From assembly GCF_012524205.1 (NCBI RefSeq), contig NZ_JABACI010000001.1, positions 310,001 to 374,000 of the forward strand: 64,000 nucleotides of DNA, in the 5' to 3' direction. A program made the position numbers and the translations under genes. The notes under the pieces were generated by a model. The model had not been told where the DNA came from. It worked only from the letters and a program-made list of their open reading frames with translations, and did not search any database. The DNA is from Microbacterium salsuginis. GTDB lineage: Bacteria; Actinomycetota; Actinomycetes; Actinomycetales; Microbacteriaceae. Below, one piece after another: positions 53,819 through 60,919 of this stretch (its first letter is position 1; every line of letters begins with the position of its first letter).

Positions 53819-54202
53819 ATGCCGGAGAACAATCGCATCGACCTCGTCGAGCTGCCTGCCGCCGACCCCGCCGCGCTGAGTGCTGCGCGCACCTTCTACG
53901 AATCCGCGTTCGGCTGGAGCTTCGTCTCCTACGGCGACGCCTACGTCGACACCCCCGACAGCGGTGTCACGCTCGGCGTCAACGGCTCTGCCGACGCAAC
54001 CCAGCAGCGGGCACCGCTGACGGTGCTGTACGTCGCCGACCTCGAAGCAGCGAGGGCGGCGGTGACGGATGCCGGTGGCGTGATCCATCACGACATCTAT
54101 TCGTTCCCCGGCGGACGGCGCTTCCACTTCGTGGATCCCGCCGGCAACGAGCTCGCGGCGTGGTCGGACGGTCCGGCGGCTTCGCACGCCGAATCCGCCT
54201 GA
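53819..54202 (+). CDS. VOC family (glyoxalase-like) protein
   Basis: 127 aa. The paired beta-alpha-beta units are clear: ARTFYESAFGWSFVSYGDAYVDTPDSGVTLGVN and LTVLYVADLEAARAAVTDAGGVIHHDIYSFPGGRRFHFVDPAGNELAAW, typical of single VOC-domain proteins. Some metal-ligand residues appear to be missing, so it may bind rather than convert a small molecule. TAGACC six bases before the ATG suggests a leaderless mRNA. Confidence 0.85.
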   Translation: MPENNRIDLVELPAADPAALSAARTFYESAFGWSFVSYGDAYVDTPDSGVTLGVNGSADATQQRAPLTVLYVADLEAARAAVTDAGGVIHHDIYSFPGGRRFHFVDPAGNELAAWSDGPAASHAESA

Positions 54203-54233
54203 ACGGGCGAGCTCAGTCCCGGGCGGCTCCGCG

Positions 54234-55136
54234 TCACCCTGCCCGGCGGAACCAGTCGAGCGCAAGCTCGGCGACAGCCGTGGGGGCGTCCTCCGGGATG
54301 AAGTGCGAGGCCTTCTCGACGAACGCGAACTCGGCGCGCGCCGCACGACGCTCGTGGTTGCGGCTGATCGTGCGCACGACATCCTCCGAGAACGTCGAAT
54401 CCTCCCGCCCGAAGACGAAGAGGGTCGGCGGCTGGAGCCGCACCCGCTTGAAGTCGCCGCGCATCAGCTGCATGGAGACCGGAACGACCATGCCGCGGTA
54501 CATCCTGTGCACGGACGCGAGCACCTCGGGACGCTGCTCAGGAGCGAGGTACGCGGCCGTCTCGTCTTCCGTGAAGGGCCGATACTGGTAGGCCGGGTTG
54601 AACAGATAGCCGACAGATGCCGGCGGCCGGTGCAGGAGCAGCTTCGGCAGATGGCGGAAAGCCGGGATCAGCCTCGGGCTGAACTCCATGAACCCTGGTG
54701 GGACGGCGAGCTGCACCACGGCACGAACCCGGTGGGGCCGGCCATACGACAGCTGCATCGCCGAGATCGCACCCATGTCGTGCGCGATCACGTGTGCGCG
54801 CTCGATGCCCATCCCGTCGAGGACGGCGAGCACGTCGCTCAGCTGCGTCTCGCGGTGGAAGGCGGGATCGTCGGACTCGGTCCAGCCGGACCCTCTCAGA
54901 TCGGGGCAGATCGCGCGGTAGCCGTGCTCGGCCAGCAACGGGGCGATCGCATGCCATTGCCACCAGTGACCGGGAAAGCCGTGCAGCAGAAGGACCGGCT
55001 CGCCCGCGCCCATGGTGGCGACGTGACGGCGGACTCCGGGAGTCTCGACCACGAGATGCTCGAAGCCGGGGGCTTCCGGAAGAGGCGGCGACCAGGCCTT
55101 CGCGGTCGGGTCCAAACGGGGTGTCGACGCGTCCAT
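54234..55136 (-). CDS. Alpha/beta hydrolase, epoxide-hydrolase-like
   Basis: 300 aa from ATG 55136. It has the oxyanion motif LLLHGFPGHWWQW, and the nucleophile elbow is AHDMGAISA with Asp rather than Ser, as in epoxide hydrolases and haloalkane dehalogenases. A cap region with tyrosines (NPAYQYRPFTEDETAAYL), an acid in FGREDSTF and the catalytic His in KASHFIPEDAP complete it. It probably opens an epoxide or removes a halogen. It is divergent from a TetR gene, and two TetR-type boxes lie between them. An upstream in-frame GTG at 55181 would start inside those boxes. Confidence 0.85.
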   Translation of the reverse strand: MDASTPRLDPTAKAWSPPLPEAPGFEHLVVETPGVRRHVATMGAGEPVLLLHGFPGHWWQWHAIAPLLAEHGYRAICPDLRGSGWTESDDPAFHRETQLSDVLAVLDGMGIERAHVIAHDMGAISAMQLSYGRPHRVRAVVQLAVPPGFMEFSPRLIPAFRHLPKLLLHRPPASVGYLFNPAYQYRPFTEDETAAYLAPEQRPEVLASVHRMYRGMVVPVSMQLMRGDFKRVRLQPPTLFVFGREDSTFSEDVVRTISRNHERRAARAEFAFVEKASHFIPEDAPTAVAELALDWFRRAG

Positions 55137-55148
55137 GTTCGCGATGCT

Positions 55149-55184
55149 ACTACGATCATAGTGCTCTGTCACTACGACCATAGT
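55149..55184. promoter_or_regulatory. Two tandem TetR-type operators
   Basis: ACTACGATCATAGT (55149-55162) and ACTACGACCATAGT (55171-55184), 22 bp apart centre to centre, each with ACTA/TAGT ends. They sit between the divergent hydrolase and TetR genes, and the second ends eight bases before the TetR -10. Confidence 0.7.
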
Positions 55185-55192
55185 CTGACTGT

Positions 55193-55198
55193 TAGGCT
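55193..55198 (+). promoter_or_regulatory. -10 element of the TetR gene (leaderless)
   Basis: TAGGCT ends six bases before the GTG at 55205, so the mRNA starts at the initiation codon. Confidence 0.55.
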
Positions 55199-55204
55199 CG
55201 CCCC

Positions 55205-55756
55205 GTGACGCCGATCCGCGAACGTGCCCTCGAAGCCGCGACCGAGCTCGTCGGGACGCAGGGCATCCGGGCCCTCACCCACTCCCGCGTCGACGCCCAT
55301 GCTGGGCTCCCTCGCGGCTCCACGTCGAACCACTTCCGCACGCGTGCCGCCCTGCTCTCGGGCGTCACGCAGTGGATCGCCGAACAGGAGACGCGCGACC
55401 TCGGCGCGGTGCTCACGCGGCAGTTCGACGACCTCGAGGGCTTCATCGACGTCTTCAGCGCGGCGATCGAGCTGCTGACCGGGCCCTTCGCCGTGCGCAC
55501 CCGCGCGCGCTACGCGCTCTTCCTCGAAGCGGCATCCGACCCCGAGCTGTTCGCGCCGCTGCATGCCCAGCGCGAAGGCATGGCCGCGTGGTCGCGGAGC
55601 CTGCTCGTCAGCCTCGGGGCGAAGCATCCCGATACCGCCCTTCGCGCCTTCATGGCGTTCGGCGACGGCATCGTCCTGCACCGGCTGAGCGTCGACCCCG
55701 ATGCGCCGGTGCGCGAGAGTGTCGCCGTCGCCGTGCGCGGCTGCCTCGCGGCCTGA
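55205..55756 (+). CDS. TetR-family regulator of the adjacent hydrolase
   Basis: 183 aa from GTG 55205. TetR HTH at about 5-50 (RERALEAATELVGTQGIRALTHSRVDAHAGLPRGSTSNHFRTRAALLSGV), helical sensor domain after. The divergent hydrolase gene and the two operators point to local repression relieved by the hydrolase substrate. The ligand is unknown. Confidence 0.88.
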   Translation: MTPIRERALEAATELVGTQGIRALTHSRVDAHAGLPRGSTSNHFRTRAALLSGVTQWIAEQETRDLGAVLTRQFDDLEGFIDVFSAAIELLTGPFAVRTRARYALFLEAASDPELFAPLHAQREGMAAWSRSLLVSLGAKHPDTALRAFMAFGDGIVLHRLSVDPDAPVRESVAVAVRGCLAA

Positions 55757-55788
55757 CAGGGGCCTCCCCCTCCACCCGACCCCCTCTG

Positions 55789-55868
55789 CGAAAACACCAG
55801 CCGGTAACGCGACACGCCGACTCTGGCCGGACTCGGCCGGCGTGTCGCCGTCACCGACTGGTGTTTCG
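55789..55868. repeat. 80-bp imperfect palindrome between convergent genes
   Basis: Arms of about 30 bases begin CGAAAACACCAG and end CTGGTGTTTCG, with inner pairing GCGACACGCCG/CGGCGTGTCGC around a short centre. It lies between the TetR gene and the convergent reductase gene and can fold into one long stem. It may act as a terminator but is much longer than needed. Confidence 0.75.
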
Positions 55869-55877
55869 GCAGGCGGA

Positions 55878-56588
55878 TCAGTCCACGACGTAGCGAAGGA
55901 GCGCGAAGCCCTCGTCGTCGGTGACCACGCCGGCGAGGGCGAACCGGCGGTCCGACTCGCGCGCGCCCTGCACGATCCGGCCGGCGGCTCCACCGACGAA
56001 TCGGGGCGCCAGTGTGACGCACACCTCGTCGACGAGACCGGCGTCCAGCAGCGAGCCGAACAGGTGCGGTCCGCCCTCGCACAGCACCTGCGTCCACCCC
56101 CGCGCGGCGAAGGCCTCCAGCATCGCCGCGAGGTCGACGGGCCCGTCCGCGCCCGCGGTCACGACATCGGCGACGGCGGCGAAGGACTGGCCGCGCGCGC
56201 GGGCCGAGGCATCCGTCGTCACCACCACCGGCCGGGCCACCGCGTCGGCGAAGACGGAGTCGCCGGGCTCGAGCCGCAGCCCGCCGCTCACGATGGCGAG
56301 AGCGGGCTGATCGCGGAGCCCGTACTCGCGGCGCCACGCGACGTCCTCGTCGCCCACGCGGATGTCGCCGTAGCCTTCGGCGCGGACGGTGCCGGCGCCC
56401 ACCAGCACGACGTCGGCCATCGTGCGCAGCACCTGCATCGCGGAGCGGTCGGTGTCGCCCCCGAGCCCACCGCTGCGCCCCCGGATCGTCACCGCCCCGT
56501 CGGCGCTCTCGACGAAGTTCATCCGCACGCGAGTGCGTTCGCGGTCAGGCAGCGCATAGGCGGCGAACAGCTCGTCGCGACTGGGCAT
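55878..56588 (-). CDS. RibD C-terminal/DHFR-like pyrimidine reductase family protein
   Basis: 236 aa. RibD-C/DHFR-like Rossmann fold: RVRMNFVESADGAVTIRGRSGGLGGDTDR at the start, VLVGAGTVRAEGYG at about 62-75, LCEGGPHLFGSLLDAGLVDEVCVTLAP at about 168-195. It is like the reductase half of riboflavin biosynthesis but without the deaminase half, as in stand-alone actinobacterial proteins of unknown substrate. It overlaps the folP2-type gene by one base (TGATG) and ends the four-gene operon. Confidence 0.82.
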   Translation of the reverse strand: MPSRDELFAAYALPDRERTRVRMNFVESADGAVTIRGRSGGLGGDTDRSAMQVLRTMADVVLVGAGTVRAEGYGDIRVGDEDVAWRREYGLRDQPALAIVSGGLRLEPGDSVFADAVARPVVVTTDASARARGQSFAAVADVVTAGADGPVDLAAMLEAFAARGWTQVLCEGGPHLFGSLLDAGLVDEVCVTLAPRFVGGAAGRIVQGARESDRRFALAGVVTDDEGFALLRYVVD

Positions 56589-57532
56589 CAGGCGTTCCCC
56601 TCGGGGAGGGCGTTGTGCCGTTCGTAGGCCGGCTCGCGCCAGCCGAGGATCGCCTCGACCATGCGCATGGCGTCGACGGTCTCGCGCACGTTATGGGCGC
56701 GCACGATGCGGGCACCCTGAAGCACGCAGAAGACGGCGGCGGCGAGCGATCCGGCCACGCGGTCGTCCCGTTCGCGGTCCAGGCTCTCGCCGACGAAGTC
56801 CTTGTTCGACAGCGCCACCAGCAGCGGCGAGCCCAGCCCGTTCAGCTCCCCCAGCCGACGCGTGAGCTCCAGCGTCTGCCGGGTGCTCTTGTTGAGGTCA
56901 TGCCCGGGATCGAGGACGATGCGCGAATCGGGCACGCCGTGCTCCCGCGCCACATCGCGGCGATGCTCGAGGAAGGCAGCGACGTCCTCCACCACATCGT
57001 CGTATTGCGGGAGCGGATGCTGGGTGCGCGGCTCGGCGAGACTGTGGGCGATCACCACCCCCGCGCCGCCGCCAGCGACGACCTCCGCCATGCGAGGATC
57101 GCGCAGCCCCGTGGTGTCGTTCACCATCGCGGCGCCGGCCTCGATCGCGGCGCGCGCCACTTCGGGCTGGAACGTGTCGACGCTCACGCGCACGAACGGG
57201 GCCAGCTCACGCACCACCGGAACGACACGGGCGATCTCGTCGTGGACGGGCACCGGCGGTCCGGGGGCGAACTTCACACCGCCGACGTCGACGATCTCGG
57301 CGCCCGCCTCGGCGGCGGCCAGTCCGGCGGCGACCGCCGCATCGAGCGCGAAGGTGGCGCCACGGTCGTAGAACGAGTCCGGGGTGCGGTTCACGATCGC
57401 CATCACCGCGAGATGACGAGTGAGGTCCAGGGCGCCACCCGGCAGATCCAGCAGCAGCGGCGTCTCATCCGGCGCCGATCCTCTCGACGTCTGCGACCTC
57501 GCGGATGTCGCGACCAGCCCTCCCGCCGTCAC
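56588..57532 (-). CDS. folP2: Dihydropteroate synthase homologue of the FolP2 type
   Basis: 314 aa. TIM-barrel DHPS fold with VMAIVNRTPDSFYDRGATF, VSVDTFQPEVARAAIEAG, VNDTTGLRDPRMAEVVA, and RIVLDPGHDLNKSTRQTLELTRRL. The p-aminobenzoate-binding loop that reads GGESTRPGA in true DHPS is here VDVGGVKFAPGPPV, the form found in mycobacterial FolP2, for which ordinary DHPS activity is doubtful. Its GTG start overlaps the reductase-like gene stop. With FolE upstream it suggests a pterin-related pathway that may not be plain folate synthesis. Confidence 0.85.
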   Translation of the reverse strand: MTAGGLVATSARSQTSRGSAPDETPLLLDLPGGALDLTRHLAVMAIVNRTPDSFYDRGATFALDAAVAAGLAAAEAGAEIVDVGGVKFAPGPPVPVHDEIARVVPVVRELAPFVRVSVDTFQPEVARAAIEAGAAMVNDTTGLRDPRMAEVVAGGGAGVVIAHSLAEPRTQHPLPQYDDVVEDVAAFLEHRRDVAREHGVPDSRIVLDPGHDLNKSTRQTLELTRRLGELNGLGSPLLVALSNKDFVGESLDRERDDRVAGSLAAAVFCVLQGARIVRAHNVRETVDAMRMVEAILGWREPAYERHNALPEGNA

Positions 57533-58749
57533 GGGAGCAGACTCTCCAACGGCACGTCAGCATCGGCGAGCCGGTCGGCCCCCACCCGCGCGCCGGAGCG
57601 GATGAGCTCCTGCACCGTCTCGTTGACGTCCCACACGTTGACGTTCATACCTGCCACGACGCGATCATGGTCGACCCAGAACGCGATGAACTCGCGAGCA
57701 TCGAGGTCACCGCGCACGACGACGTCGGCGTCCGCCATCAGCGGGGCGTAGCCCGACAGCTCCATGCCCAGATCGTACTGATCGGTATAGAAATAGGGGA
57801 TGTCGTCGAACGAGGCGGGCATGCCCAGCATCGACCTCGCGGCGACCTTGCCGGCACCGAGCGCGTTCGCCCAGTGCTCGCTGCGCAGGTGACGCTGCAG
57901 CACCGGGTGGAAGGCGTTCGCCACGTCACCGGCGGCGAAGACATCGGGCGCGCTCGTGCGCAGCCCGGAGTCGGTCAGCACGCCGTTGAGGATCCGCAGG
58001 CCCGCCTGCTCGGCGAGCGCGGTATCGGGGGCCGCGCCCACGCCGATCAGCACGAGGTCGGCGGGGAATGTCTCGCCACCGGCGACCACACCATCCGCCT
58101 GCTGCGTCCCAGTGATCCGCTCGATGCCGATCGACGTGCGCAGATCCACCCCGTGGTCGCGGTGCAGCGAGGCGAACACCGCGCCCATATCCGGTCCGAG
58201 CGCCGCGGCGAGCGGGACCGGATCGCGCTCGAGCACCGTCACCTCGTTGCCGAACTCCCGCGCAGTCGCGGCGACCTCCATGCCGATCCACCCCGCCCCG
58301 ATGACGACCAGACGGCGGCCGCCCTCGCTGAGTGCGGCACGAAGCGCCTCGGACTGATCCAGTCGTCTCAGCATGACGACGCCGTCCAGGCCGGCGCCAG
58401 GCAGCGGCAGCGACCGTGGCTGCGCGCCGGTCGCGAGCAGCACGGCATCGTAGGTCACGTCGCTTCCGTCCGAGAGCGTCGCGCGCCGCGCCGACGCGTC
58501 GAGCGCGGTCACCGACGTCGACGTGCGCAACGCGATGCCGTGCTCGTCGTACCAGTGCGGCTCGTGCAGGATCGCGGCATCCGTCCCTTCCTTGCCTGCG
58601 AGGAATCCCTTCGACAGCGGCGGGCGCTGGTAGGGCGGGTAGGGCTCGGCGGCGACGACGGTGATATCGCCGTCGTGCCCGTTCTCTCGCAGCGCCTCGG
58701 CTGCGGTGCCGCCGGCGAGACCGCCCCCGATGATCAGCATGTGCGTCAT
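57529..58749 (-). CDS. FAD-dependent ferredoxin-reductase-like oxidoreductase
   Basis: 406 aa. FAD-binding LIIGGGLAGGTAAEALRENG at the N-terminus, YPPYQRPPLSKGFLAGK, NADH-binding VVIGAGWIGMEVAATAREFGNEVTVLERD (about 145-173) and DVFAAGDVANAFHPV near 270-285, the pattern of rubredoxin/ferredoxin reductases of oxygenase systems. No ferredoxin gene is next to it. It sits between folE and folP2 in the operon, 27 bases from folE and overlapping folP2. Confidence 0.88.
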   Translation of the reverse strand: MTHMLIIGGGLAGGTAAEALRENGHDGDITVVAAEPYPPYQRPPLSKGFLAGKEGTDAAILHEPHWYDEHGIALRTSTSVTALDASARRATLSDGSDVTYDAVLLATGAQPRSLPLPGAGLDGVVMLRRLDQSEALRAALSEGGRRLVVIGAGWIGMEVAATAREFGNEVTVLERDPVPLAAALGPDMGAVFASLHRDHGVDLRTSIGIERITGTQQADGVVAGGETFPADLVLIGVGAAPDTALAEQAGLRILNGVLTDSGLRTSAPDVFAAGDVANAFHPVLQRHLRSEHWANALGAGKVAARSMLGMPASFDDIPYFYTDQYDLGMELSGYAPLMADADVVVRGDLDAREFIAFWVDHDRVVAGMNVNVWDVNETVQELIRSGARVGADRLADADVPLESLLP

Positions 58750-58776
58750 GACGACTCCTCTCGAGTGGAACGTGGC

Positions 58777-59379
58777 TCAGGTCGAAGACGCCGCGGGCGC
58801 GAAGCGCGCCTGCGCCGCGGGATCGCCCGCGAACTCGCCGCGGAACGCCGTCGTGACGGTGGTGGCGCCTTCGGAGCGGATGCCACGCACCGACATGCAC
58901 AGATGCTCGGCCTCGATCACGACGCCGACCGCGCGTGGCGCGAGCGTCGACTCGAGCGTGCGGGCGATCTGTGCCGTGAGCGACTCCTGCACCTGCAGGC
59001 CGCGCGCGTGGTAGTCGACGACACGCGCGAGCTTGGACAGCCCGACCAGCCGGGCACCGGGAAGATACCCGACCGTCGCCGTGCCCCGGAACGGCAGCAG
59101 GTGGTGCCGGCAGAGCGAAGCGAACGAGATGCCGCGGACCAGCACGGGTTCGTCGTAGCCGTCGTCGTTCGGAAAGGTCGTCATCTCGAACGGCACCGGG
59201 GTGAGCATCTCGATGAAGCCGTCGGCCACGCGGCGCGGCGTGTCGGCGAGGTCTTCATCGTCGAGGTCTCGGCCCAGGGCGATCAGCAGATCGGCCACAG
59301 CGTTCATCGCGCGCTCGCGGTCGAACGGTGCGTCGTCGGGCACCGCATGAAGCGGTGCTGCCCCGGCAGTGATCGTCAT
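58777..59379 (-). CDS. folE: GTP cyclohydrolase I
   Basis: 200 aa from ATG 59379 with AAGGGGG upstream. The zinc site is intact: SLCRHHLLPFRGTATVGYLPG (Cys about 90, His about 93) and EAEHLCMSVRGIR (Cys about 161), along with DTPRRVADGF and ESLTAQIARTLES. It makes dihydroneopterin triphosphate from GTP. It heads an operon with the reductase-like, folP2-type and RibD-like genes and is divergent from the HTH regulator at 59464. Confidence 0.93.
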   Translation of the reverse strand: MTITAGAAPLHAVPDDAPFDRERAMNAVADLLIALGRDLDDEDLADTPRRVADGFIEMLTPVPFEMTTFPNDDGYDEPVLVRGISFASLCRHHLLPFRGTATVGYLPGARLVGLSKLARVVDYHARGLQVQESLTAQIARTLESTLAPRAVGVVIEAEHLCMSVRGIRSEGATTVTTAFRGEFAGDPAAQARFAPAASST

Positions 59380-59451
59380 CGCATCCCCCTTCGTCCTGGC
59401 CCTGACGCTAGATCTGATCCACTCTTTTGTCAACATGTTTGTTTTTAGAGT

Positions 59452-59457
59452 TAGACT
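59452..59457 (+). promoter_or_regulatory. -10 element of the HTH regulator gene (leaderless)
   Basis: TAGACT ends six bases before the GTG at 59464; a TTGTCA lies 19 bp upstream. The AT-rich divergent region also holds CAACATGTTTG, a possible palindromic operator. Confidence 0.5.
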
Positions 59458-59463
59458 CGCCTC

Positions 59464-60120
59464 GTGAGCGCATTGGTTCCCCAAGGCGCCGGCGCGATGG
59501 CCGCGCTGGCAGACCCGGTCCGTCGTGAGCTGTACCGCCTCGCCGCCGACCACGCCATCGGCCGGGACGAGGCCGCCGAGGCTCTCGGCATCCCCCGCAC
59601 CACCGCGGCCTTCCACCTGGATCGGCTGGCGGATGCCGGACTGCTCGCCGTCTCGTACGAACGCCGCAGCGGGCGCACCGGACCAGGCGCCGGCCGGCCC
59701 GCCAAGCTCTATCTCGCGACTCAGACCGAGCTCGCGCTCACCGTTCCGGAACGTCACTACGAACTCGTCGGCGACGTCCTCGCCGCCGCCGCAGACCGCG
59801 CCGATGCCCACGGTGTGCCCATCCGCGACGCGTTGGCCGCCGAGGCCTTCGCGGCGGGCTCGGCGATCGGCGCCACCCGGCCCGACCTCGAGTCGGCGCT
59901 CACCGCGTGCGGCTACGAGCCCAGAGACGTGGGGACCGGCGACCTCGTGCTGGAGAACTGCCCGTTCCACGCCCTGGCCAGCCGCCACACGTCTCTCATC
60001 TGCGGTGCCAACGTCGAACTCGTGGGAGGCCTTGCGGCCGCGACGGGCGATGAGCGCACCGCCGTTCTCGCCCCTGCGGCGGGCCGCTGCTGCGTCGAAG
60101 TGCGCTCCGCGTCCTCCTGA
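59464..60120 (+). CDS. ArsR/SufR-like HTH regulator with a Cys-containing C-terminal domain
   Basis: 218 aa from GTG 59464. A winged helix occupies about 10-70 (MAALADPVRRELYRLAADHAIGRDEAAEALGIPRTTAAFHLDRLADAGLL). The C-terminal part has a cysteine/histidine pattern (ENCPFHALASRHTSLICGANVELVGG and later GRCCVEV) resembling the Fe-S cluster site of SufR-type repressors. It is divergent from the folE operon and may control it in response to redox or iron-sulfur status; this is inference from the motif and position. Confidence 0.78.
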   Translation: MSALVPQGAGAMAALADPVRRELYRLAADHAIGRDEAAEALGIPRTTAAFHLDRLADAGLLAVSYERRSGRTGPGAGRPAKLYLATQTELALTVPERHYELVGDVLAAAADRADAHGVPIRDALAAEAFAAGSAIGATRPDLESALTACGYEPRDVGTGDLVLENCPFHALASRHTSLICGANVELVGGLAAATGDERTAVLAPAAGRCCVEVRSASS

Positions 60121-60171
60121 CGATTTGCCTCCCGTGTCGCCGATATCCAGCGAGCCCGGCGGTTACGCCGA

Positions 60172-60177
60172 CATAAT
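60172..60177 (+). promoter_or_regulatory. -10 element of the response-regulator gene (leaderless)
   Basis: CATAAT ends six bases before the ATG at 60184. Confidence 0.45.
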
Positions 60178-60183
60178 GGGCCC

Positions 60184-60876
60184 ATGACCGCACCGCGCAT
60201 CCTCGTCGTGGACGACGAACCGAACATCCGCGATCTGCTGATCACCAGCCTGCGATTCGCCGGGTTCCAGGTCCGGGCCGTCTCCAACGGAGCCCAGACG
60301 ATCTCGGCCGTGCTGGAGGAGGAGCCGGATCTCATCATCCTCGACGTCATGCTCCCCGACATGAACGGGTTCAGCGTCACCAAGCGCCTGCGGGGGGCCG
60401 GCTACACCGCCCCCATCCTCTTCCTCACCGCCAAGGATGAGACAGAGGACAAGATCGCCGGGCTCAACGCAGGCGGCGACGACTACGTCACCAAGCCGTT
60501 CAGCCTCGACGAGATCGTCGCGCGCATCCAGGCGATCCTGCGGCGCACCATGCAGGCCGACGAGGAGTCGGTGATCCGCGCCGGCGAACTGACGATGGAC
60601 CAGGACACCCACGACGTCCAGGTGGGCGAGGTCTCGATCGACCTCAGCCCCACCGAGTTCAAGCTGCTGCGCTACCTGATGCTCAACCCGAACCGCGTGC
60701 TGTCGAAGGCGCAGATCCTCGACCATGTGTGGGAGTACGACTTCAACGGCGACGCCGGCATCGTCGAGAGCTACATCTCATACCTGCGTCGCAAGATCGA
60801 CCCGCACTCGACCGAGCCGCTCATCCAGACCAAGCGCGGCTTCGGCTACATGCTGAAGGCCGGCAAGACCGCCTGA
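60184..60876 (+). CDS. OmpR-family response regulator
   Basis: 230 aa. Receiver domain with acidic pair VVDDEPN (Asp about 10-11), phosphoacceptor in LIILDVMLPDMNG (Asp about 54) and Lys in YVTKPF (about 104). The OmpR winged helix follows (IDLSPTEFKLLRYLMLNPNRVLSKAQILDHVWEYDFNGDAGIVESYISYLRRKI). The kinase gene lies 43 bases downstream, so they form a pair resembling the TrcR/MprA family of actinobacteria. The signal is unknown. Confidence 0.93.
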   Translation: MTAPRILVVDDEPNIRDLLITSLRFAGFQVRAVSNGAQTISAVLEEEPDLIILDVMLPDMNGFSVTKRLRGAGYTAPILFLTAKDETEDKIAGLNAGGDDYVTKPFSLDEIVARIQAILRRTMQADEESVIRAGELTMDQDTHDVQVGEVSIDLSPTEFKLLRYLMLNPNRVLSKAQILDHVWEYDFNGDAGIVESYISYLRRKIDPHSTEPLIQTKRGFGYMLKAGKTA

Positions 60877-60919
60877 CCCGGCGGCGTTCGAAGGGGGCGA
60901 CCTGGCGCACAAGCCCGAC

